38,280 nt of DNA from Candidatus Desulfaltia bathyphila (GCA_014381545.1 JACNLL010000075.1:1-38280), one strand, 5' to 3'; shown: positions 9,111 through 18,238, counted from the first letter of the stretch. Translations and numbers: made by a program. The notes: generated from the sequence alone by a model not told the origin.

Positions 9111-9498
9111 GGTCGGAGCAGCCTATAAGCCGAATTCTGTACCCTGTTCGGGTTACCCCGGACAGAACAACGATCATTCATCTAAGGATGCCGGTTGCCC
9201 GACATCTCTTGCGACCTACCCTGGAGCTTGGACGGGCCATCCTCAAACACTCCTCTATTTGGTCTTGCACCGGGTGGGGTTTACAAAGCTTCTCCGGTCA
9301 CCCGAAGAACTGGTGCGCTCTTACCGCACCTTTTCACCCTTACCCTTTTTCAGTAATCACTGAAAAAGGGCGGTATACTTTCTGTTGCACTTTCCTTCAC
9401 GTCACCGCGACTCCATGTTATGGAGCACCCTGCCCTCCAGTGTTCGGACTTTCCTCTGAATCAAAAATGATCCAGCGATCGTCTAAACTGCTCCGACC
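9111..9498 (-). ncRNA. rnpB: RNase P RNA, bacterial class A
   Basis: This is the catalytic RNA of RNase P, which matures the 5' ends of tRNAs. The ends pair as P1: minus-strand GGTCGGAGCAG at the 5' end (9498 downward) and TGCTCCGACC at 9111-9120. The conserved block GAGGAAAGTCCGAACACTGG lies near the 5' side, and GAATTCGGCTTATAGGCTGC marks the 3' side. The length of about 388 nt is normal for type A. Immediately 3' of P1 the minus strand runs into eight T's (9103-9110), so P1 plus this run may serve as terminator. The plus-strand ORFs here are antisense artefacts. Confidence 0.95.
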
Positions 9499-9503
9499 GA
9501 TTC

Positions 9504-10211
9504 CTATGGTTGTTCCCAATAAATAATTCTTTGACAATTAGGGCAAAATTTCAAACAGTCACAACGCTGAAGCTCATTATACATTTGCGGAGGAAGATTC
9601 ATATTGCATCCATTACATACGGATTTTTTAACAGAGGCTATTGCAGTTCCTTTAACCCGTTGCTTTACCATCATATACCTTTCCAACAATTCAGGCTTTA
9701 ATCTACTTGAGATGCTGTTCCATTCGGTCTTAAGCTTGGCAAGCCTTTCTTTTCCGTGCTCCACTTCCCGCATTATAGTCTCTTTATCACTACTTACTCT
9801 CTCTTTTAACTTTGAATATTCGTCTTTTTTTACAGAAATATCTTTTTCTGTTTCATCTATACGATCCAGACATAACAACATCTCATCCTCTGCCTGAGAA
9901 TTTTTTGTCTTTAATTCTTCAATTTCCTTTAATAAGGCCTGGTATTCCCTGTTTGTCTTAACAGCTATAAGTTTCCCCTGACTCTTTTTGATTAGGGCAA
10001 GATTAGTCTGAACGTCAGAATCATAGGAGCGATATTTTTTGCTCAAATCATTGAGCAAAGACTTTTTATCAACTATAGACTGTTCAAGCTCCTTGAGTCC
10101 GGCATCAAAAGAATCAAATTTTTTAGAAACACCGCTCAACTTAGATTTAATATCGTCTGATTCTATTTCGATTTTTTGTAGTTTTACCAGAATATCTATC
10201 TGTTCTTTCAT
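9504..10211 (-). CDS. Coiled-coil protein with C-terminal C4 zinc ribbon (CdsZ / DUF164-like)
   Basis: It has 235 residues. Residues 1 to about 175 are strongly charged heptad-rich coiled coil. The C-terminal domain contains VCNGCNMNLPP and LKFCPNCQRIIYW, giving two CxxC knuckles that would bind zinc, plus the extra cysteines RCDC. This layout is the zf-RING_7 / CdsZ family, common beside nif3-type genes in many bacteria. The exact molecular role is unsettled. Here it lies 63 bases after the Nif3-like gene and directly upstream of rnpB on the same strand, a neighbourhood that is probably cotranscribed. The end of the gene is only 5 bases from the rnpB 5' end. Confidence 0.85.
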   Translation of the reverse strand: MKEQIDILVKLQKIEIESDDIKSKLSGVSKKFDSFDAGLKELEQSIVDKKSLLNDLSKKYRSYDSDVQTNLALIKKSQGKLIAVKTNREYQALLKEIEELKTKNSQAEDEMLLCLDRIDETEKDISVKKDEYSKLKERVSSDKETIMREVEHGKERLAKLKTEWNSISSRLKPELLERYMMVKQRVKGTAIASVKKSVCNGCNMNLPPQMYNELQRCDCLKFCPNCQRIIYWEQP

Positions 10212-10274
10212 GTCCTCAACTCGTTAATCGTTATTTATTACCCATAATTATAAAATAGCGTAAACCGTGAACCA

Positions 10275-11408
10275 TTACAAAATAACAAATGGATCGATTT
10301 CAGACTCGCACGCCTCAACTTTAACATCAATTCCGGTTTTAGATATAATCTCTCTGAGCCTCCTGGCAAGTACTTTAACAATTAAATGCTCTGATGCAAA
10401 ATGGCCGATATCAATAATACCTAAATTTGCTGCTTCTGCAGCCCTTGCATCATGATACCGAAAATCCCCGCTAATATATACCTGGGCGCCGGAGGCAAAA
10501 AAATTATTTATCAGGCTTGAACCGCTCCCCGTACATAACGCAGCTTTCTTTACAGGCAGATCCGGTTTCCCTGCGACTTTAATAGAATTAAGATGTAGTT
10601 TTTTCTTAATTTCCAAGGCAAAGGCTAAAAGTTTAGTCTCCACTGCAAGATCTCCAATCCTGCCAAGCCCCTGCTGCCTTCCGGCTAACATGCTATCAGA
10701 CGACTGCAGCTTATAAACATCATATGCCATGGTTTCATAAGGATGATTTGCCCTTACATGCTCAACAACACTCTCCAAATCATCCTTTTGCACAACAGTT
10801 TCCAGTCTGATCTCATCTGCATGAGATATATCATCCGGTTTTCCGATAAAAGGCTTTGACAAAGAACCCGGCCTGAAGGTTGCCCGGCCATTACTTCGGA
10901 AAGAACAGGATGTATATGCGCCTATTCTTCCCGCCTTTGTCTCAAAAAGGGAGGCTAAAACCTTCTGTTCATATTCAACAGGCAGATATATAACGAGCTT
11001 ATAATATTCCGGCTCAATAGGTTTCCCGAGCACTTTTAGATTGTTAAGACCAATCATGCGTGCAAGAATATCATTTAAACCATCCGTTACATTGTCAAGA
11101 TTAGTATGTGCAGCAAATATGGCCATTTTATGCTTAGACGCCATATTTATTATCGTCCCAACCGGAGTGCTGAAATCAACAGAAGTTAAAGGCTTAAATA
11201 TCAACGGATGATGCGTAATTAAAAGATCAACTCTCTCTCTGCAGGCAGCAGCCACAACATTTGGGAGAGGATCCAAAGCAATACGTATGGTTCGTACAGG
11301 CCAGTTCTTTTGCCCGACCTGTAGCCCGATATTGTCCCATTCTTCGGCAAGACAGGATGGGGCGATGTCTTCCATTATCTTAATAATATCGGCTATTATT
11401 GCTGGCAT
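10275..11408 (-). CDS. Nif3-like dinuclear metal-centre protein (long form)
   Basis: This is a Nif3/YbgI/DUF34 family protein of 377 residues, the long form with a central insertion resembling a PII-like domain (about 125-235). Metal-binding motifs are visible: LLITHHPLIF near 61-70, AAHTNLDN near 96-103, and the C-terminal SGDFRYHDARAAEAANLGIIDIGHFASEH. The family has been proposed to act in cyclohydrolase-like or metallochaperone roles, but no settled reaction applies. It precedes the zinc-ribbon coiled-coil gene on the minus strand, a widespread pairing. Confidence 0.88.
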   Translation of the reverse strand: MPAIIADIIKIMEDIAPSCLAEEWDNIGLQVGQKNWPVRTIRIALDPLPNVVAAACRERVDLLITHHPLIFKPLTSVDFSTPVGTIINMASKHKMAIFAAHTNLDNVTDGLNDILARMIGLNNLKVLGKPIEPEYYKLVIYLPVEYEQKVLASLFETKAGRIGAYTSCSFRSNGRATFRPGSLSKPFIGKPDDISHADEIRLETVVQKDDLESVVEHVRANHPYETMAYDVYKLQSSDSMLAGRQQGLGRIGDLAVETKLLAFALEIKKKLHLNSIKVAGKPDLPVKKAALCTGSGSSLINNFFASGAQVYISGDFRYHDARAAEAANLGIIDIGHFASEHLIVKVLARRLREIISKTGIDVKVEACESEIDPFVIL

Positions 11409-11436
11409 ATTATGGTTTTAGCAAAACAACTGATCG

Positions 11437-11469
11437 TAAAAAAAGGCGTGGTGCTCATCCCCACGCCTT
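11437..11469 (-). terminator. Intrinsic terminator 3' of tRNA
   Basis: On the minus strand, arms 11461-11469 and 11443-11451 (AAGGCGTGG / CCACGCCTT) form a 9-bp GC-rich stem with a 9-base loop. A T-run follows at 11444-11438. It lies 17 bases downstream of the tRNA gene and upstream of the Nif3-like gene. Confidence 0.85.
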
Positions 11470-11485
11470 GATCAAAACAGATGTA

Positions 11486-11558
11486 TGGGCCCACCTGGGT
11501 TCGAACCAGGGACCTACCGGTTATGAGCCGGTGGCTCTTCCAGCTGAGCTATGGGCCC
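11486..11558 (-). tRNA. tRNA with anticodon CAU (Met, or Ile2)
   Basis: It folds as a cloverleaf. The acceptor stem is GGGCCCA/TGGGCCC, the D arm is GCTC...GAGC, and the anticodon stem is ACCGG/CCGGT with loop CTCATAA (anticodon CAU, bases 11525-11523). The T arm is CCTGG-TTCGAAC-CCAGG. The discriminator is A and CCA is not encoded. It lacks the initiator features (C1 mismatch, GGG/CCC anticodon stem). Elongator Met is most likely, and a lysidine-modified tRNA-Ile2 cannot be excluded without identity-element scoring. Confidence 0.93.
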
Positions 11559-11618
11559 ACGAATCAACTTAGCAACAAAACAAATTTTTTTACCCTTAGA
11601 AATAAGTTTTGTCAAGAC

Positions 11619-13559
11619 CTAGGTTTCAATAAAGCTTTTCAGTTTACGACTTCTGGTCGGATGTCTCAATTTCCTCAAGGCTTTAGCCTCTATCTGTCTT
11701 ATCCTCTCACGTGTAACGGTAAAATCCTGTCCTACCTCTTCAAGTGTATGATCAGCCTTTTCCCCTATCCCGAATCGCATGCGCAGCACCTTCTCTTCAC
11801 GCGGGGTCAGAGTCGCAAGAACCTTTCTTGTCTGCTCCGCAAGGTTCAGGTTTACAGCGGCATCCGAAGGAAGCACAAATTTTTTATCTTCTATAAAATC
11901 GCCAAGGTGGCTATCCTCTTCTTCTCCAATGGGAGTCTCAAGTGAAATAGGTTCTCTTGCAATCTTTAAAACCTTGCGAACCTTGTCCAGGGGAAGTTCC
12001 ATTTTTTCAGCTATTTCCTCAGGTTTAGGATCTCGTCCCAGCTCCTGAACCAGGGATCTTGAAGTTCGGATAAGCTTATTTATAGTTTCAATCATATGGA
12101 CCGGAATCCGGATTGTTCTAGCCTGATCCGCAATCGCCCGGGTTATAGCCTGTCGTATCCACCATGTGGCATATGTGCTGAATTTATAACCTCGGCGATA
12201 TTCAAATTTATCAACCGCCTTCATAAGACCTATATTTCCTTCCTGAATCAGATCCAGAAATTGCAATCCTCTGTTTGTATATTTCTTGGCAATACTGACG
12301 ACAAGTCGTAAATTCGCCTTTGTCATCTCACTCTTAGCTATTTTAGCCTTACGGCGTCCGGTTTCAACACAGGATAGAACCCTTTTTAAGGTTCGGCTGT
12401 TGGCCTTTATGAGATTTTCGTTCTCATATATCTGATTCAAAACATTCTTCAGTTCCATAAAAAGTAAAACAAGTTCATCTTTCGTCAGATTAATCCGCCG
12501 AAGGCGGACCCATTTAACAAACTTCTTCTGTGTTTTTAAATTGGTACGAAGCTCAGTAACCGTTGAATTAACCTTATCAGCACACATTATTATCTTTTTG
12601 TTCATTGAGTCGAACCAGTCAATATGGCCCCTGATAATTGCTTCTATCTGATCAATTATCCTAACTTCAAAACGGTATTGTTTTAGCAAGTTGAATATTT
12701 TATTGTTCCGTCGTGTGATATTTTTCCTGATCCGACGTTGTTCATCGGCGCTCAGAGCAGATGACATAAGTTTTTCTCGACTAACTATGTTTTTTTCGTC
12801 TATTTTCTTAATACAACTAATCGTGTCTAAAAACTTTTCAACCTGAAACACTTCATCAATATATGTATCTCCTTCGTCAACATCCCTTAGCACATGTTTT
12901 ATACGAAGCTCTTCATTTTCAATGCGGTCTGCAATAGCTAAAATATACTTTACTCCGACTTCCGAATCTATCATCGCTCTTAAAACTTCCTGCTCACCGG
13001 CTTCGATTTTCTTAGCTATTTCAACCTCCCCTTCCCTGCTTAATAGAGTCACAAAACCCATTTCACGCAGATACATTTTAACCGGATCAGCTACCGCGCC
13101 AAAATCTGCCATAGATTTATTATCACTTGCAGTCACCTTTTTCTTTATTTTCTTTTTACTGCCGGATACTCTCCCGTTCTTTTTATCAATAATCTCAATA
13201 TGTAGTTCATCAAACATCATAAGCGTTTCATCAATTTTTTTCGAAGAAAGCATATTATCGGGAATCGCCTCATTGATCTCATCATAAGTTAAGCATCCCT
13301 GTTTTTTACCTTTTAAAATAAGGCTTTTTAATATCTTCTTGTTGACCTTTTCTGATTTTTTTCGCTCTGCATCTGTCTTTTTCGTCAACGTCTTCCTGCC
13401 GGCTCTCTTTATGCTCTTTTGCATTGCATTCGCCTTCTTTGGCAATGCCTTTCTATTGGCCGGCTTTACACTTTTTTGCTTTACATTTGTCTTCTTTGGC
13501 AATGCCTTCCTGCCGGCACTCTTTACACTCTTTTGCTTTACCACTGTTTTTTTTGCCAT
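11619..13559 (-). CDS. rpoD: RNA polymerase primary sigma factor RpoD (sigma-70)
   Basis: This is the housekeeping sigma factor of 646 residues. Region 1.1 (about 73-130) follows an unusual Lys/Ala-rich N-terminal tail. Region 1.2 is [16 protein letters not shown]. Region 2 is [27 protein letters not shown]...[15 protein letters not shown]. Region 3 is [14 protein letters not shown], and region 4 ends [16 protein letters not shown]...[18 protein letters not shown]. The first 65 or so residues contain about three copies of a 22-residue unit ([17 protein letters not shown]-like). A GGAG sits 8 bases before the ATG. It lies 32 bases after dnaG on the same strand, the usual dnaG-rpoD macromolecular-synthesis order. 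Confidence 0.97.
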   Translation of the reverse strand: MAKKTVVKQKSVKSAGRKALPKKTNVKQKSVKPANRKALPKKANAMQKSIKRAGRKTLTKKTDAERKKSEKVNKKILKSLILKGKKQGCLTYDEINEAIPDNMLSSKKIDETLMMFDELHIEIIDKKNGRVSGSKKKIKKKVTASDNKSMADFGAVADPVKMYLREMGFVTLLSREGEVEIAKKIEAGEQEVLRAMIDSEVGVKYILAIADRIENEELRIKHVLRDVDEGDTYIDEVFQVEKFLDTISCIKKIDEKNIVSREKLMSSALSADEQRRIRKNITRRNNKIFNLLKQYRFEVRIIDQIEAIIRGHIDWFDSMNKKIIMCADKVNSTVTELRTNLKTQKKFVKWVRLRRINLTKDELVLLFMELKNVLNQIYENENLIKANSRTLKRVLSCVETGRRKAKIAKSEMTKANLRLVVSIAKKYTNRGLQFLDLIQEGNIGLMKAVDKFEYRRGYKFSTYATWWIRQAITRAIADQARTIRIPVHMIETINKLIRTSRSLVQELGRDPKPEEIAEKMELPLDKVRKVLKIAREPISLETPIGEEEDSHLGDFIEDKKFVLPSDAAVNLNLAEQTRKVLATLTPREEKVLRMRFGIGEKADHTLEEVGQDFTVTRERIRQIEAKALRKLRHPTRSRKLKSFIET

Positions 13560-13591
13560 ATATTCCAGTCTCCAATAAACTCAAGGATTTT

Positions 13592-15358
13592 TTATTTTGC
13601 TTTTTTTATCTGCATTTGCTTTTTCTTCAATAAACGTAATGCCAGTTCATAATCATTGCGCTCTTCCGCATCCTTTATTTCCTGCGACAACTTTCTCTCA
13701 TTGCGATATCTACTGGACTCAAATTGCGCAACAAGCTTTAAACAGCCGTCACGATCCCATAAATCATCTCCTATTACCAGAGATGCTATAATACTTTTTT
13801 TATTTTTATCATCAATAATAGTCATGAGTTCTGAAGCCGGCTTACCTGAGCGGTCTAAAATAAACTGTCCAATAGATTTCAAAATATTATCTTCAAAAAG
13901 ATTGAGCAGTCCACGATTATCTACTTCCGGCAATACTTCCGGAAATTGAAGCATCATCGCTATTATCCGCCTCTCAAGCCTGTTGCCATTATTTTGAAGC
14001 ACATAATCCGCAGCAGGTTTAGCAACACCCAATCTTCTTCCCGCAGGCGCTTCTCTCACCTTTTCCAAAACCGCTGTTTCATCAATACCAATGCGCTCAG
14101 CAAGTTCCTTGACATACAATGATCTTGCGACATTATCATTTATAGCCGCTAAAAACACTTTCATGTCAGAAATAATACGTATTTTCCCTTCTGTTGAAAG
14201 CCCATGCTTTTTAACCGCGCAATCTATCAAAAAGGAGATAACCCCTTTTGATTCTGCAGCCAGTTTTGTAAACGGCTCAGCCCCAAATTCTAAAAGATAC
14301 GAATCAGGATCATGCCCGTCAGGCAATACAACAATATGTGCGTCCACATATCCTTTATCAAACACCTCTATAGTTCTCTGAGCAGCCTTTATCCCGGCCA
14401 TGTCCGAATCATAGACAAGCACAATCCTGCCGTTTTTTCCGATAAATCCTCTAAGAATCTGCACATGTTTAGGAGTCAACGACGTTCCAAGGGTTGCAAC
14501 CGAATTCTGAATGCCGTGCTGATGAAGGGCTAAAAGATCAAAATAACCCTCAACAATAAAAACAGTTTCGCTTTCTCTGCATTTTCCTTTGGCCATATGC
14601 AACCCGTAGAGGGAACGGCTCTTGTTGTACACATGTGTTTCCGGAGAATTAAGATATTTCGGCAGAGAATCATCCATTACACGTCCGCCAAAACCGATAA
14701 CCTGCATACTTATATCAAAAATCGGAAAAATGATACGGGATCTAAAACGATCATAGAAACCGCTTTTGCCCTTTCTTGGAATAATCAACCCTGATTTCTC
14801 AACAAGCCCATCCGGTTGTTTATTTTTTGAAAAATAAACTGCAAGATTATCCCAACCTTCAGGCGCATATCCAAGCTTAAAATCATCGATAATCTCTCTG
14901 CTTATCCCCCGTTTCAGCAGATATTCCATTGCCTTTTTCCCTGATGCATTTTCAAGCAAGGCGCGGCAAAAAAAATCCATTGCCTGTCTGTTTATCGCAA
15001 GCACACTTTCTCTTTCGCTAATTCGTTTTTTCTGCTCCGGAGACATTGTTCGAACAGGGATATCAATACCGTATCGCCTGGCCAGCATTCTTGCCGCTTC
15101 AGGAAATGAAATGCCTTCCTGTTTCATAAGAAAGCTGAAAACATTTCCTCCTGCATTACATCCAAAGCAATAGAATATCTGTTTGTCAGGGCTAACGGTA
15201 AAGGAAGGGGTTTTTTCTGAATGAAATGGACAAAGCCCAAGATAGTTTTTGCCGGACTTTTTTAAAACTACCGTTTCTGATATAATGTCAACAATATCGG
15301 CTGAGTTTTTAATGTCATTAATTTTTTCTTCTGGGATATAAACCGCCAAGAAATGCAT
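13592..15358 (-). CDS. dnaG: DNA primase
   Basis: It synthesises RNA primers at the replication fork. It has 588 residues. The N-terminal CHC2 zinc finger has C43, H46, C64 and C67 (CPFH...CFGC). The catalytic core and TOPRIM domain show VFIVEGYFDLLALHQHG and LVYDSDMAGIKAA. The C-terminal DnaB-binding region is less conserved, as usual. The ATG at 15358 is directly preceded by GGAGG with no spacing, so translation may instead begin at the TTG three codons later. Family similarity begins at YIPEEKI in either case. It is followed by rpoD after 32 bases. Confidence 0.96.
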   Translation of the reverse strand: MHFLAVYIPEEKINDIKNSADIVDIISETVVLKKSGKNYLGLCPFHSEKTPSFTVSPDKQIFYCFGCNAGGNVFSFLMKQEGISFPEAARMLARRYGIDIPVRTMSPEQKKRISERESVLAINRQAMDFFCRALLENASGKKAMEYLLKRGISREIIDDFKLGYAPEGWDNLAVYFSKNKQPDGLVEKSGLIIPRKGKSGFYDRFRSRIIFPIFDISMQVIGFGGRVMDDSLPKYLNSPETHVYNKSRSLYGLHMAKGKCRESETVFIVEGYFDLLALHQHGIQNSVATLGTSLTPKHVQILRGFIGKNGRIVLVYDSDMAGIKAAQRTIEVFDKGYVDAHIVVLPDGHDPDSYLLEFGAEPFTKLAAESKGVISFLIDCAVKKHGLSTEGKIRIISDMKVFLAAINDNVARSLYVKELAERIGIDETAVLEKVREAPAGRRLGVAKPAADYVLQNNGNRLERRIIAMMLQFPEVLPEVDNRGLLNLFEDNILKSIGQFILDRSGKPASELMTIIDDKNKKSIIASLVIGDDLWDRDGCLKLVAQFESSRYRNERKLSQEIKDAEERNDYELALRLLKKKQMQIKKAK

Positions 15359-15484
15359 CCTCCATTACCCTTTTTTAAAGGGAAAGAGCATAATTCGGAA
15401 GGTGAGAGCTTCGTTTATTAAATGATTATTTTTAAACTTTTAATATTATTATTTTATATTACATTGTCAAGAAAAAATGTAATA

Positions 15485-15523
15485 GTCGAAGAATCCTGCA
15501 GCAAGCTGCATGGATTCTTCGAC
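15485..15523. terminator. Strong hairpin 3' of hisA (terminator or dispersed repeat)
   Basis: GTCGAAGAATCCTGCAGC (15485-15502) pairs with 15505-15523 except for one bulged T, with only two loop bases. On the minus strand it is followed after about 8 bases by a run of six T's, so it could end the hisA transcript. The rest of the 292-base gap 15359-15650 contains a degenerate sequence (CACAAAGACACGAAGACACA) of a type seen widely as an intergenic repeat, and no gene. Confidence 0.55.
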
Positions 15524-15650
15524 TGTAAGGAATTCTATCAATTTTTTGATTCGCTCTCTGTTGCAGTTCAGCCACAAAGACACGAAGACACAACGGATGA
15601 ATATGATTGATAATACGAAAAAAACCAGAATGGTTTTATTGGAAAAGGTT

Positions 15651-16382
15651 TTAATGATATTTTTTTGACACTTCAATAGCCTCTTTCAGGCTAAGAGTTC
15701 CGCTGTATAATGCTCTGCCGGTTATTACACCGACAACGCCGACCTGCTTCAAAGGAATCAGGTTTATTATATCCTCTATTGTTGAAACACCCCCTGAAGC
15801 AATCACAGGTATGGATACAGCCTCTGCAAGATGTCTGGTTTCAACAATATTCGGACCGGTCTGCATTCCATCCCTCTGGATATCGGTAAAATTTATTGCA
15901 GCTACACCGAAATCTTCAAATTTTTTTGCCAAATCCACGGTCATCATTTTAGTGGTCTGCGCCCAACCCTCTATTGCGACCAGCCCATTGCGCGCATCAA
16001 TTCCCACGATTATCTGTTCCGGGAATAGCCTGCACGCATCCTTTACCAGTTGAGGGTTTTTAACCGCTTCTGTTCCAATAATAACTCTTGTTACCCCAAG
16101 ATCCAAGAATAATTTAATAGTATCAATATTACGGATTCCGCCTCCAACCTGAACAGGCGCTTTTATAGTCTCGATTATTTTCTTTATGGAATGCAGGTTC
16201 TGCGGACTTTTCTCAAAAGCCCCGTCAAGATCAACCACATGAATGATTTCCGCCCCCTCCTTCTCCCACCTCTTGGCCATAGCCGCCGGATCGTCGGAAA
16301 AAACAGTTTCGGTATCCATCTTCCCCTGAAAGAGGCGCACACATCTACCATTTTTTATATCAATCGCAGGTATTATAATCAT
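15651..16382 (-). CDS. hisA: Phosphoribosylformimino-AICAR phosphate isomerase
   Basis: It catalyses the Amadori rearrangement of ProFAR to PRFAR in histidine biosynthesis. It is a (beta-alpha)8 barrel of 243 residues. IIPAIDIKNGRCVRL carries the catalytic Asp (D8). VGGGIRN and the C-terminal IASGGVSTIEDI are the two phosphate-binding motifs, and TDIQRDGM holds the second catalytic Asp. The Asp/Asp pattern fits HisA rather than HisF. It is the last gene of a minus-strand group hisB, lipoprotein, hisA. hisH and hisF are not in the window. Confidence 0.95.
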   Translation of the reverse strand: MIIIPAIDIKNGRCVRLFQGKMDTETVFSDDPAAMAKRWEKEGAEIIHVVDLDGAFEKSPQNLHSIKKIIETIKAPVQVGGGIRNIDTIKLFLDLGVTRVIIGTEAVKNPQLVKDACRLFPEQIIVGIDARNGLVAIEGWAQTTKMMTVDLAKKFEDFGVAAINFTDIQRDGMQTGPNIVETRHLAEAVSIPVIASGGVSTIEDIINLIPLKQVGVVGVITGRALYSGTLSLKEAIEVSKKYH

Positions 16383-16397
16383 GTTACAGTTTGCTCG

Positions 16398-17114
16398 TCA
16401 GCGAGTATTAATTTCGGGGAAAGTTTGAAGCATATCTTCGAGAGCGGAAACAGCCATCTTATCAACGGTAACCCAAGCCCCCTTTCTTTTTAAAAAGGCG
16501 ACGATTTTAAAAAGATTTTCGCTAAGTGAGCGTTGAGTCTCATCAAAACGGCCTGTCCATAATATACGGCTACTGGCCACATCAACAAGATGGACATCAA
16601 ATGCCGCAGAAGCGGGCGAATCAACAGAATATCCGGTGCCGATCCGTTCCTTGAAGCGGTAAACATATCCTGCCATAACTGCGTCGGCGCCCAGAGTGCG
16701 TCCTGTTTCAACTATTTGGTCGCGATCTGACAATCTGTCTTCATCTCTTGATAACATTTCCGACCAGACACCCTGGGCCTGGGCCGAAGGAATTAACTCC
16801 ACCCCTTTACGGCTTTCCATCAAAGAAATCAGACTCTGTGTTAAAAAATCCTCTGCATTATCAATTACCTCTCCGGTCATAAAAACATTACCGCACAAAG
16901 GACATCTGAGACTAACGTTTTCCCCATAGATCCCGGATAGATTTTTAAATGGTAAAATTAGAAGTTTTCCACTGGTCAAAGGGGCTAACGCAGGTTCTGG
17001 AACAGTTACATGTGATCTACAGGCAGACAAAAATATAAGGAAAATAAAAAAAAGCTTAAGCCACACGGCATTAAACGATTTGACCTTTTCTTTGTTGAGT
17101 TTAATTGTATGCAT
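16398..17114 (-). CDS. Predicted lipoprotein with a CxxC pair, CsgG/DUF799-like
   Basis: This 238-residue protein has a hydrophobic signal segment (about 17-30) ending in the lipobox LSAC, making C32 the lipidated residue. The mature part shows LLILPFKNLSG, FLTQSLISLM, GRTLGADAVMAGYVYRF and HLVDVASSRILWTGRFDE. This pattern recurs in CsgG-related and DUF799-type outer-membrane lipoproteins. An extra CPLCG (C71, C74) could hold a metal or disulfide and is not typical of CsgG. It lies between hisB and hisA and ends 15 bases before hisA, so it may be cotranscribed, although a role in histidine synthesis is unlikely. Its exact function is not known to me. Confidence 0.7.
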   Translation of the reverse strand: MHTIKLNKEKVKSFNAVWLKLFFIFLIFLSACRSHVTVPEPALAPLTSGKLLILPFKNLSGIYGENVSLRCPLCGNVFMTGEVIDNAEDFLTQSLISLMESRKGVELIPSAQAQGVWSEMLSRDEDRLSDRDQIVETGRTLGADAVMAGYVYRFKERIGTGYSVDSPASAAFDVHLVDVASSRILWTGRFDETQRSLSENLFKIVAFLKRKGAWVTVDKMAVSALEDMLQTFPEINTR

Positions 17115-17181
17115 ATAAAAATTATACCTTAATTAAGCGAAAAGCTCAATACTGACCCCTGAATACTGATCCCTGACCCCT

Positions 17182-17209
17182 CCCTAATTGAGCATTGGCT
17201 CAATTAGGG
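17182..17209 (-). terminator. Hairpin directly after the hisB stop codon
   Basis: Perfect 12-bp arms CCCTAATTGAGC (17182-17193) and 17198-17209 surround a 4-base loop and abut the hisB stop codon. No T-run follows on the minus strand, so attenuation or mRNA protection is as likely as full termination. The following bases, about 17150-17181, contain decayed TGACCCCTGA direct repeats. Confidence 0.6.
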
Positions 17210-17800
17210 TTACAAGCTGCCTTTGGTTGAACGAACATTTGTTATACGTTCATCAAAAGAGGTAGCCTGATCCAATGCTCTTCCAAAAGCCTTGAAAATC
17301 GATTCAACAACATGATGGTCATTTTCACCGTAAAACACATTTATATGCAGATTCATTCCGCTCCTGGTCGCGAACGCCCTGAAAAATTCCTTGGCAATAT
17401 GAATATCAAAAGAACCTCCACTTGAGCGTGTAATACCAGGAATATTGTAAACGAGAAAAGGACGGTTTGACAAATCCACGGTAACGGAAGTTAAGGCATC
17501 ATCCATCGGCACAACAGCATGACCGTACCGTTTTATACCCTTTCTATCTCCAAGAGCCTTGTGAAAAGCATCCCCCAGGACAAGCCCGACGTCCTCAACA
17601 GTATGATGAAAATCAACTTCAATATCCCCTTTGGCAAATATTGAAACATCAAAAAATCCGTGGACAGCGAAAAGGCTAAGCATATGATCAAAAAATGGAA
17701 TACCTGAGGTAATCTCATGATTGCCGGTTCCGTTTATATCCAATTTGATATTGATCTCCGTTTCTTTTGTTTTTCGCTTAACTTCAGCCATACGTTTCAT
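17210..17800 (-). CDS. hisB: Imidazoleglycerol-phosphate dehydratase
   Basis: It dehydrates imidazole glycerol phosphate in histidine biosynthesis. It is the monofunctional form, about 196 residues. Metal-binding motifs are present: FFDHMLSLFAVHG, DFHHTVEDVG, NLHINVFYGENDHHVVESIFKAFGRAL. I place the start at the ATG at 17800 because GAGGG lies 5 bases upstream, while the in-frame ATG at 17812 has no ribosome binding site and is only 5 bases from a repeat element. The gene heads the minus-strand group with the lipoprotein and hisA. Confidence 0.94.
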   Translation of the reverse strand: MKRMAEVKRKTKETEINIKLDINGTGNHEITSGIPFFDHMLSLFAVHGFFDVSIFAKGDIEVDFHHTVEDVGLVLGDAFHKALGDRKGIKRYGHAVVPMDDALTSVTVDLSNRPFLVYNIPGITRSSGGSFDIHIAKEFFRAFATRSGMNLHINVFYGENDHHVVESIFKAFGRALDQATSFDERITNVRSTKGSL

Positions 17801-17817
17801 GTTTGCCCTCATATCCC

Positions 17818-17959
17818 GAGACCTTTGAAAAACGCCCCCTTTTGCCCAATTACTGCGTCAGGCTCAAATTTTAAGCCTCGAAATACTCAATGTATTCCTA
17901 CGTTTAAAATTTTCGCCTTCCTTGAACTTGAACAAAATTGAGCATTTTTCAAAGGTCTC
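17818..17959. repeat. 142-bp MITE-like element with 15-bp terminal inverted repeats
   Basis: Perfect 15-base termini GAGACCTTTGAAAAA (17818-17832) and the inverse (17945-17959) bound a non-coding element. The terminal similarity extends inward imperfectly. A third AAAGGTCTC end lies at 17981-17989, and another copy of the same end occurs at 38061, so the family is dispersed. The element sits between tRNA-Ala and hisB, 5 bases before the upstream hisB ATG. Confidence 0.85.
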
Positions 17960-17995
17960 GAAGCTTTTAAATGTTTTTTTAAAGGTCTCAAAATA

Positions 17996-18071
17996 TGGTG
18001 GAGATGAGGGGGCTCGAACCCCTGACCTCGGCATTGCGAACGCCACGCTCTCCCAGCTGAGCTACATCCCC
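17996..18071 (-). tRNA. tRNA-Ala, anticodon CGC
   Basis: This is a 76-nt cloverleaf. The acceptor is GGGGATG/CATCTCC with discriminator A, and 3' CCA is encoded (17998-17996). The D arm is GCTC...GAGC. The anticodon loop TTCGCAA gives CGC, which reads GCG alanine codons. The T arm is AGGGG-TTCGAGC-CCCCT. The acceptor stem carries the third-position G-T wobble that is the alanine identity pair. Confidence 0.93.
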
Positions 18072-18238
18072 ACACTTATATTATTTTTATATCAAAGGAT
18101 TAAGCGTTGGTCAATTTAAAACAGGTTTTAAGTTTTATTATTATATGATATAAATTAAAAAAAATATCGCTGTAAGCGCCTCCGGATTTTCTTAAGTTAA
18201 TTACATGATATATAAAATAAGGAAATACAACGAAATCA

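Noticed and set aside
9100-9526. Plus-strand open frames of 87 and 112 codons
   Set aside because: They lie antisense to RNase P RNA, whose conserved core and P1 ends are clear on the minus strand.
13339-13652. Plus-strand hydrophobic ORFs with repeated [13 protein letters not shown]-type units
   Set aside because: They are antisense readings of the Lys/Ala-rich repeats of rpoD.
15467-15676. 69-codon minus-strand ORF after hisA
   Set aside because: It overlaps the hisA 3' end, a hairpin and a common intergenic repeat, and has no coding pattern.
17864-18075. Two minus-strand ORFs of 60-62 codons
   Set aside because: They run through tRNA-Ala and the MITE-like element and have no independent support.
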